Assembly (NCBI GenBank): GCA_019420465.1
Contig: JAHZHB010000143.1
Location: forward strand, 1-5,879
Direction of reading: 5' to 3'
Source: Lachnospiraceae bacterium
GTDB lineage: Bacteria; Bacillota; Clostridia; Lachnospirales; Lachnospiraceae
Length of the DNA: 5,879 nt
The notes beneath the pieces are model-generated. The model saw only the letters and a program-made list of their open reading frames with translations. It did no database searches and was not told where the DNA came from. Both the position numbers and the translations under genes were made by a program. Shown one piece after another: positions 5,874-5,879 of the stretch; position 1 is the stretch's first letter, and each line of letters begins with the position of its first letter.

Positions 5874-5879
5874 ACAAAT

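Overview
The window looks like a catabolic or accessory locus from an anaerobic low-to-mid GC Firmicute, most likely a gut clostridium (Lachnospiraceae-like). This rests on the PucR/CdaR-type regulators, AGGAG-type ribosome binding sites, the A-rich leaders, SigA-type promoters and the gene types present. The genus cannot be fixed from sequence reading alone.

Layout: (1) Bases 1-1422, minus strand, hold a PucR/CdaR-type regulator that runs off the left edge inside its C-terminal helix-turn-helix; 474 codons are visible. (2) Bases 1423-1535 hold its promoter, with an 11-bp near-identical direct repeat. (3) Bases 1536-3113, minus strand, hold a second, complete regulator of the same architecture (525 aa). 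(4) Bases 3114-3345 are a divergent control region with one promoter per direction, several small inverted repeats and a short leader hairpin. (5) Bases 3346-4737, plus strand, encode a 463-aa MelB-like GPH-family (MFS) transporter. (6) Bases 4738-4862 hold a strong intrinsic terminator and the leader of the next gene. (7) Bases 4863-5873, plus strand, encode a complete 336-aa uroporphyrinogen decarboxylase (URO-D)-fold protein of the methyltransferase-like type, not HemE.

Working model (inference): one or both regulators sense a small molecule and control the divergent transporter. The transporter imports a substrate, and the URO-D-fold protein acts on it or its product, plausibly as a methyltransferase that hands a methyl group to a corrinoid protein encoded beyond the right edge. 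The substrate is unknown. The most interesting points are the non-canonical metal-site region of the URO-D protein, the tandem regulators, the transporter's altered cation-site Asp, the terminator separating transporter from enzyme, and the repeat-rich promoters.
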